Source: Canna indica
Taxonomy: Eukaryota; Streptophyta; Magnoliopsida; Zingiberales; Cannaceae
Assembly: GCA_034359265.1 (NCBI GenBank)
Contig: CP136892.1
Span: 86,978,001-87,042,000 of the forward strand
DNA: 64,000 nucleotides
Reading direction: 5' to 3'
Within the stretch, counting starts at the first letter, position 1. Every line of letters starts with the position of its first letter. Below the pieces are notes generated by a model. It did no database searches and had not been told where the DNA came from. It saw only the letters and a list, made by a program, of their open reading frames with translations. Below are positions 57,208 through 64,000 of the stretch, one piece after another. A program made the translations under genes and the position numbers.

Positions 57208-57211
57208 GTTG

Positions 57212-57224
57212 TGGTATCAGAGCC
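57212..57224 (+). other. primer binding site of the copia element
   Basis: TGGTATCAGAGCC, complementary to the 3' end of initiator tRNA-Met, 4 bp after the LTR. Confidence 0.93.
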
Positions 57225-57235
57225 AACAATCCACA

Positions 57236-58420
57236 ATGTCAGGGACAAAATATGAAATCCAGAAATTGGATCATAATGTTAACTACTCATTATGGGCTTT
57301 GAAGATCAAAGCAATTTTGATTAAAGAAAACCTTCAGGACACTATTCGTGGGCGAGATGCAATGGAAGGCACTGAAAGAGAAAAGGACCGAGCCGATGAA
57401 AGTGCTAAAGCCACCTTGTACATGAGCGTTTGCGACGAGGCACTACGAGAAGTTGTATCAGAAAAGACCGCCGCAGATGTATGGAAAAAGCTTGCCACAA
57501 TCTACTAGGATAAAACTCTTACAAGTAAGATGGCACTTAGACAGAAATTATATTTTTTACGCATGACTGATGACACTTCTGTTAAAAACCATATTAGCAC
57601 TTTTCGCTCTATTCTTGCTGATCTTGAGGATATGGAAGTTAGATTTGAGGAAGAAGATAAAGCTTTTATGCTTTTAATTACTCTCCCTGCTTCTTTTAAA
57701 AATTTTCGTGAAAGTTTATTGTATGGCAAGAATACTATAATTCTGGATGAAGTGACAACAATGCTAGTATCCAAGGAGATTGTCGACTCTCAACTTACCA
57801 CAGGATCCTCTAGAAGCCGTGGAGAAGCCCTGAACACTAGAGGACGAAACAGGTCACGGGACAAAAGTCAGGGTAAGTTCAGATCTAAATCCAGATCCAA
57901 AAATGTGCAGTGCTATTATTGCAAAAAGATGGGACACATCAAATCAGAATGCCGTAAGCTGAAACGGAGACTGGAGGAACAAAATCAGAACGAGGAAGCA
58001 TCATATGCTGATGAGGATGAAAAAGTAGAGGTACTTACTGTTTCTGCTTGTTATGCTAGATCTCAAGATGAATGGATTTTAGATTCAGGTTGCTCTTATC
58101 ATATGACACCACACCGAGAATGGTTTGCCACATATGAAAATGCTGATGGTAAGGAAGTGCTAATGGGAAATGACTCATCATGTCAAGTAATAGGAGTTGG
58201 CTCAGTAAAAATTAAAATGCATGATGGCATTACAAGGACTCTAACTCAGGTATGGCACGTTCCAGGTCTTAAAAGAAATTTAATTTCTTTATCTTCACTA
58301 GATGCACTTGGATACAAGTATTCAGGCCAAGATGGAGTTTTCAGAGTCACAAAGGGGTCCTTAACAGTAATGAAAGCATTAAAAGTAACCAACTCTACAT
58401 CCTGCAAGGCACAACGGTAA
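57236..58420 (+). pseudogene. copia gag and protease region
   Basis: Starts at ATG 57236 (MSGTKYEIQKLDHN). The gag core contains YSLWALKIKAIL and a TAG at 57506-57508. The frame goes on through LLITLPASFKNF to the CCHC knuckle (CYYCKKMGHIKSEC) and the protease motif WILDSGCSYHMT. A one-base loss near 58385 then shifts the frame, and the frame ends at 58420, just before the GAG-pre-integrase domain. Nucleocapsid and protease roles follow from the family. Confidence 0.9.
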
Positions 58421-58797
58421 CAAGTGGTGCAGCTATGGTAACTTCTGAACACTCTGATGATATTGCTAAATTATGGCATATGAGATTAGGGCATATTAAT
58501 GAAAGGAGCATGCTAATTCTTGAACAAAAGGGACTATTTGGAAAACAAAAATTTGCTAAGTTAGATTTATGTGAACATTGCATTTATGGCAAACAGAAAA
58601 GAGTCTCATTCTCCACAGGACAACACTATGCAAAAGAAAAATTGGACTACATCCACTCTGATCTATGGGGGCCATCACCGGTTGAATCCCAAGGAGGAGC
58701 TCGATACATGCTCACATTTATTGATGATTACTCCAGGAAGGTATGGGCTTATTTTATTAAAAATAAATCTGATGTTTTCTCTAAATTTCAGTCCTAG
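58400..58797 (+). pseudogene. copia integrase, N-terminal part
   Basis: Contains the zinc-binding HHCC region (LWHMRLGHINERSM and CEHCIYGK) and the first catalytic aspartate in HSDLWGP. A TAG at 58795-58797 interrupts it where related elements have tryptophan before KAMIEKQ. Confidence 0.88.
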
Positions 58798-58803
58798 AAG
58801 GCA

Positions 58804-60135
58804 ATGATTGAGAAGCAAACCGGTAGATATGTTCGGACCCTGCGAACCGACAATGGCCTAGAATTTTGCAGTGGAGAATTTAAAGATTATTTCTCCAGAG
58901 AAGGGATCATAAGACATCACACAGTTCCCTACACACCTCAGCAGAATGGAGTAGCAGAAAGGATGAACCGCACTATCATAGAAAGGGTAAGAAGTATGCT
59001 TTCTAATGCTAACCTTTCTAAAAATTTTTGGGCAGAGGCTGCATCCACTGCTTGCTACCTGATAAACCGATCTCCTTCTTCATCCATTGAATTCAAGACG
59101 CCTGAGGAAAAATGGACCGGGTCGCCAGCCTATTATGACCACCTTAAAATTTTTGGGAGCACTGTCTATGTCAGAGTGAATGAAGGAAAATTAGAACCTA
59201 GATCAAAGAAATGTATTTTCTTAGGATATCCTAGTGGAGTGAAAGGCTATAAAGTATGGTGTCTAAATAATTGTGAAGCAGAAATCCATAGAGACGTAAT
59301 TTTTGATGAACAGGTAATTTTGAAATTGAAAAAGGAAGAGGAGGACTCACAGGAACCTATAGTGCCACCAGAAGAAACACCACCTCAGCCTGCTACCAAA
59401 GAATTCTGGTTTCCTACACCTACGCCTCAATCGTCTTCCATAGAAGCCAATGACATTGCTCCATTAGAACATGTCCAGATCCAGGAGGAGCCACACCCAG
59501 TTCAGGAGGAGCCACACCGGGTCCAGGAGGAGCAACATCAAGTTGAGGAGGATAATCCTTATTCCATTGCCCTCAACCGACCTAGGCGAGCACCACATCC
59601 AAATCCTAGGTATGCAAATGTTGCTACATATTCTCTAGCAGTGGCAGAAGAAACTCCATGCACTGAAGAACCAGCCTCTTATAAAGAAGCTCTAAACCGG
59701 ACAGATTCAAGAAAGTGGCATGAAGCTATGGTAGAAGAATTCAAGTCCTTGCAGAAAAATAATACTTGGGAACTTGTGAATCCTCCACCGCACAAGAAAC
59801 TTGTTGGGTGCAAGTGGATCTACAAACTCAAAGAAGGTGGCATCTATAAAGCTCGGCTTGTGACAAAGGGATATAGTCAAAAGGAAGGTATTGACTACAA
59901 AGATATTTTTTCTCCTGTGGTTAAGCATACCTCTATTCGTGTTCTTCTAGGATTAGTAGCCATGCAAGACTTGGAGTTGGAACAGCTTGATGTAAAGACA
60001 GCTTTCCTACACGGTGACTTAGAAGAACAAATCTACATGGCACAACCAGAAGGGTTTGAAGTAAAAAATAAAGTTGATCGTGTCTGCCTCCTAAAGAAGT
60101 CACTCTATGGCCTCAAGCAATCTCCCAGACAATAG
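58804..60135 (+). pseudogene. copia integrase core end and reverse transcriptase, first part
   Basis: Holds the second catalytic aspartate (RTDNGLEF) and the glutamate (NGVAERMN) of the integrase, a proline-rich linker with a repeated VQEEPH unit, and the start of the reverse transcriptase (WIYKLKEGG, QLDVKTAFLHGDL, LYGLKQSPRQ). It ends in a TAG at 60133-60135, where the family has tryptophan. Confidence 0.92.
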
Positions 60136-61214
60136 TATAAGAAGTTTGATCAGTTCATGCTTGGTATTGATTTCAGTATATCATCTTTTGACAGTTGTAT
60201 TTATTTAAAGAAAACAACTAGTTCTATGATTTATCTGCTTCTTTATGTTGATGACATGCTTGTTGCGGCAAAAGATATTACTGAAATAGACAGGCTAAAG
60301 AAACACCTTAAAGGTGAATTTGATATGAAGGACCTTGGGGCTGCAAGAAAAATCCTTGGGATGGAGATAAAGCGAGATCGCAAAGTAAGAAAGCTGTACC
60401 TGACACAAGAGAGTTATGTAAAACAGGTGGTTGAGCGCTTTGGTATGCAAGAAGCAAAACCGTCAAGACACCTCTTGCCGCACACTTCAAATTGTCAGAA
60501 TTACTATGCCCAAAAGATGAAAAAGAAAGAGTTGATATGTCACAGGTACCCTATGCAAGTGCAGTTGGCAGCCTTATGTACGCCATGATCTGTACCCGCC
60601 CAGACATAGCACATGCAGTCAGTGTTGTCAGTCGGTACATGGCAAATCCGGGAAAAGCTCATTGGGAGGCAATCAAATGGATCCTGCGCTACTTACATGG
60701 TACTTCTAAAACCATTCTTGTTTTCGGTGGAACTAATGAATCATTTGCAGGATACTCAGACTCGGACTATGCCGGTGACCTTGATAAAAGGAGATCAATT
60801 ACCGCCTACATCTTCACTATAGGCGGAACTGCAGTAAGTTGGAAAGCTGGTCTACAATCTACTGTCGTCCTCTCTACCACTGAAGCTGAGTACATGGCTA
60901 TTACAGAAGCAATTAAAGAAGCAATCTGACTTGGGAACCTGATAAAAGAATTAACTTCTCAAAATAGGGACGTAGTCGTACATAGTGACAGTCAGAGTGC
61001 AATTCATTTGTTAAAAGATCAGATGTTTCATGAAAGGACGAAGCACATCGACGTCAGATTCCATTTCATCAGGGATATAATTTCAAAAGGAGAAATAAAG
61101 CTTCAGAAAATTGACACGGCTCACAATCCTGAAGATATGCTTACTAAAGTACTACCAACGGCCAAATTTGAACAATGCCTGAACTTGGTAAGATTGATTC
61201 ATGGTGCAGGTTAG
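60136..61214 (+). pseudogene. copia reverse transcriptase end and RNase H
   Basis: Encodes the LLLYVDDML catalytic motif. A frameshift near 60470-60490 follows, then SLMYAMICTRPDIAHAV and the RNase H motifs (YSDSDYAGD, STTEAEYMA). A TGA lies at 60927-60929 in the KEAI(W)L motif. HSDSQSAIHL, ERTKHIDVRFHFIRD and the stop near 61212 complete the pol region. Confidence 0.92.
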
Positions 61215-61270
61215 CCCTACAGGGCTCTTGGGAGAAGAGGAGAATGCTACACATCGGGCTTAAAATTCAT

Positions 61271-61283
61271 CAAAGGAGGAAAT
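61271..61283 (+). other. polypurine tract of the copia element
   Basis: CAAAGGAGGAAAT immediately before the 3' LTR. Confidence 0.88.
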
Positions 61284-62081
61284 TGTAAGGATTGATTCAT
61301 TTTAAACCCAATATGAAATGGGCTAGCAGAGAGAGAGAGAAAAAAAAAAAGGAAAGAAAAAAAAGAGCAGCATCAGTTTTGGGCTCGGCTCGGCCCAGGC
61401 GGGCCGAACATCCCTCCAGCCGCCAATTTTGACCGATTCCTTGCATGGAACTCGGTCTATTTTTTTGACTATTTCCAGCCAAAAGCTTATCCACCGCCTC
61501 AATTACTTGGTAAAAGAAATTACAGTAACCATCCGATTAAATCAGACGGAGCAGCAAATTTTATGGAGAGTTTTTCTCCACCAAATCAGGCATGAATCGG
61601 TTCTCCTCCTCTATTATAAATAGGGGTCTAATATGCAGTTCTAAAGATAAGATCATCCCAATAATTCTCAGAGCCTCTCATCTACTCCGTTTCTCAGGCA
61701 GGATTCCTTTCTAGCGGCTCTCTTCCCCTTCACACCGTCTCAGGCAGAAGTAAGAAGATCAAGGACGCCGCATCCATAGTTTTCAGGCAGAAGCAGGAAT
61801 CCAGATTTTGGGGTGCAGAAAAATATCCAAGAACAGGCAATATTTTTCTTTACAGTTTATTAATCAGTTGTATTCTGCTCTTGTATTGGCCGTGTTTTCT
61901 CCTCATTCTAATAAAATCAAGTGCCCTCTTCTCCCCGTGGAGTAAGCCCGGTACCCCGCCGGGCTGAACCACGTAAATTTGGTGTTCTTTGTGTTTTTTC
62001 TGGATTTACTCGTTTTAGTATTTTTCCTTTTGGCGTTTGGATTTTTGGATCCTTGTAGGAAGACTCAATTTCTTCCTAACA
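61284..62081 (+). repeat. 3' LTR of the copia element
   Basis: About 97 to 98 percent identical to the 5' LTR by eye; TATA box at 61616-61623. Confidence 0.95.
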
Positions 62082-62659
62082 TAATCTGTCATGGAATTCA
62101 TTGTAAATGAGTTTAGATCAAGATGGCGTAGGGTTGACATGTTGCCTATCTGGGGAGGAATTGTCCCGCCGAAATTTGACCAAGAAAGATCAATATATTT
62201 CAGCCGAGTAAAAGAGCCAATAATTTTTGGGATTTGCTTCCATTCAAAGTCATTGCCGCTGAGGTTGAGGCTACGCAAATGAGTTAAAGAGAGCAAGGAT
62301 GAACTGAGGATCTTACCCCGTAAAGCTATCCTTGCATCCGGTTCATCCCAATACACATCGTCAGTTTGGAGGTTGAGCTTCACCACGTGCGCATGTCCAG
62401 TTCTGTTGTCGCACACCACATGGCTCCATCTACAGCAATCCACTTGGTCATGCCAAGAGGACAAGCGGTCGGCGGGATCTTCGACGCCGGCTTTGAAGAC
62501 TAGAAGTGCATCCCTCTCTACTTCAATGCACCCTTCCTTTGTCGTCCATGTCCTCCTTGTTGCCATGGATGAGGTTGTGCCTCCATCTCCAAGGAGGAGG
62601 CAGACAATTAGCAATATAAGGTAGTAGTGCAGCAAAGCCGTCGCCGAATGGCTTGCCAT

Positions 62660-62796
62660 CCTAATTAATTCACAGGTACAATATATACAACCTTCAGTCA
62701 TGAATTTATAATGAATTGTGTATGCCGAACAATACTTCTGAGGTGGTGGTAGGTATTGAAACAGTCTTGGTAAAGAAATATAAATGAAATTCAAAG
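62660..62796. promoter_or_regulatory. conserved leader and promoter region of RLP G
   Basis: Nearly identical to the region before F (41070-41205), up to a deletion that joins GAAATTCAAAG to the LINE RNase H relic at about 62797. Confidence 0.6.
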
Positions 62797-63245
62797 TTGA
62801 TTCTTCAGGTGGTATTGAGTTTGTCATTTGTCCTATCTTGGGGCAGGTTCCTTTTTCTTCCATAGCGACTCCGCGCTGGTGTTCGAAGCCCTCGCTGTTC
62901 GGGAAAGTCTAATATATGCTAATCAACATGTTTTGCCATATTTCGTCATTGAATCTGATTCGAAGATCTTGATTTTAGCTCTCAATGATGAAATGTCTCC
63001 TACATGGAAAATCGACTCTTTGGTTTATGATATTTTGCTTCCTAAGGAATCAATGCAACAATCTTAATTAGCTTCCTTTTTTACTATCAAACGGGTAACA
63101 AAGTTGCACATTGAGTAGTAAATTGGGCTCGAATTTTTAAGGATGATCTGATCTGGTCAACTATTCGGCCTCTTGATTTGGGTGTCATTTTGTTGGACGA
63201 CTCTTTTGGTGCTGGCATTGGCGAAACAATAATATAGATCTCTTT
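62797..63245 (+). pseudogene. LINE RNase H-like relic, copy 3
   Basis: The best-kept copy: one frame reads LVFEALAVRESLIYANQHVL and ESDSKILILALNDEMSPTW, typical of LINE RNase H (RVT_3). It also gives the empty site for the hAT-like element of copy 2, near 63105. Confidence 0.68.
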
Positions 63246-64000
63246 TTCTTGGTAAAAAAATATGATATTTTCCTCCAAAAACTAATCAAAAGTGGAAAAT
63301 TCTTAGTGAGATTCTTATATTACATTATTATTTTTTTGACTACATGACTGTGTAGTCTGTGCATGTTAATTACGTAAATTAAGTTTGCATGATTGAAGAG
63401 TGACTTGGATATATTGTCATAGCCAATTAAGAAAAAACATTTGGTAAAAAAAAAAATCAAGAAAAAACATTAACACCTAGCAGTTTGTGTTTATTAATTA
63501 AAAAGAAAAAGAAAAGACAACAACATACAATTAATAATTAATTAAATGTTTTCGCATCTAGTACACATGATGTTATGAAATTTCGTTGAGCATACACAAT
63601 CACACACAAAGAAGAAATACGAGAGAAAAAAATATAAGAATTTTAACGAGATTCGGCCGATGATGCCTACATCCTTAGGACAAGAGCAAAGAGGGTTTTC
63701 AATATTTCAGAAAAGTGTACAGTTTCAATTTTTCACAAACTCATAAGAAATTCCTTGTGAAATCCTAAATCATAATTGGGCCCAAGCCCTCCGCTTTCAA
63801 TATAGATATCCAATATTTTTTCCAATTCAAGTCGCACCGCGAGCTTTTCAGACCTGGTCATAATTAATTCGGATCCGCTAAAATTCAAGGCAGAAGATAA
63901 CAGTTGACTTGAACATTCAAAGTCTACGATGATTGAATGTCGATCCACTACCACTTGAGCTCACACTTATTTGAAATTAAGCACTACTACATTGGTTTCA
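63246..64000. repeat. block X copy 3
   Basis: Homologous to 45517-46100 and to 18831-19209 plus 23416-23770. It lacks both the CACTA element and the LTR, so it documents their empty sites. No gene. Confidence 0.72.

Larger units (their letters stand above)
56411..62081 (+). mobile_element. Ty1/copia LTR retrotransposon, 5671 bp
   Basis: Two LTRs of about 797 bp, a tRNA-Met-type primer site, gag-protease-integrase-RT-RNase H order and a polypurine tract define a copia element. The 5-bp repeat TAATC flanks it (56406-56410 and 62082-62086). Gene F at 40490 supplies the uninterrupted sequence. The LTRs differ at roughly 20 places by eye, nearly all transitions. The coding region is broken by four stops and at least two frameshifts, so the copy is not autonomous. 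It lies in the opposite orientation to RLP G. Confidence 0.96.
54122..62659 (-). pseudogene. RLP G: otherwise full-length gene split by a copia insertion
   Basis: The 5' part (62659 to 62087) has the MASHS signal peptide, linker, N-cap and first LRRs. The 3' part (56410 to 54122) has the remaining LRRs, island, C-cap, transmembrane helix (GFLMG) and full tail ending AIKIRRN. The copia element at 56411-62081 lies between them within codons that read DYLL in F. The two parts total 2862 bp, exactly 954 codons with the stop, and I see no other break, so the insertion is apparently the only lesion. As it stands the N-terminal frame runs into the LTR and ends at 62015, giving about 215 residues. 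The intact ancestor would be a 953-residue RLP closest to E and F. Confidence 0.92.

Overview
The window looks like nuclear DNA of a flowering plant: AT-rich spacers, long intronless leucine-rich-repeat genes, many plant-type transposons (Ty1/copia, LINE, CACTA, hAT-like, MITEs, non-coding LTRs) and a small piece of plant mitochondrial 18S rRNA. I cannot name the species from sequence alone.

The backbone is a tandem array of receptor-like protein (RLP) genes of the EIX/Cf type: signal peptide, cysteine-paired LRR N-cap, about 25-30 extracellular LRRs with a non-LRR island, one transmembrane helix and a short tail without a kinase. All seven loci lie on the minus strand. A (2230-5043) is intact and the most diverged. 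B (7703-10069) keeps only its first 21 codons and its C-terminal third. C (14256-17111) is intact. D (24275-27158) has a 4-nt frameshift and a stop in the transmembrane helix. E (35858-37476) is a 5'-truncated copy nearly identical to F. F (38241-41069) is intact with a shortened tail. G (54122-62659) would be a full-length gene but is split by a 5.67-kb copia element. Family knowledge says such proteins are plasma-membrane immune receptors that signal through partner kinases; nothing here shows which ligand they sense.

The spacers are repeats of the same units. Each later gene is preceded by a leader and TATA-like motif, and in C, D and F by a plus-strand relic of another RLP tail. C, F and G also have a LINE RNase H relic and a shared block (X). 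Genes B, E and G share a different downstream block (Y) that carries a 208-220 bp CACTA-type MITE. Because the blocks are repeated, one copy often gives the empty site for an insertion in another, so several element ends and target-site duplications can be fixed exactly: LTR element in LINE (10608-12662), CACTA (19210-23415), LTR (32799-35514), hAT-like (41718-43163), LTR (43432-45516), copia (56411-62081).

Layout: 1-2229 AT-rich with a long-TIR MITE; 2230-5043 gene A; 5044-7702 spacer with hAT-like element and MITE; 7703-10069 gene B remnant; 10146-13960 LINE with nested LTR; 14256-17111 gene C; 17112-24274 upstream relics and the CACTA element; 24275-27158 gene D; 27159-35857 MITE, LINE relics, block Y and LTR; 35858-37962 gene E fragment plus LINE tail; 38241-41069 gene F; 41070-46975 hAT-like element with mitochondrial insert, LTR and LINE relic; 46976-52281 composite reverse-strand LTR; 52282-54121 block Y; 54122-62659 gene G with copia; 62660-64000 upstream relics.
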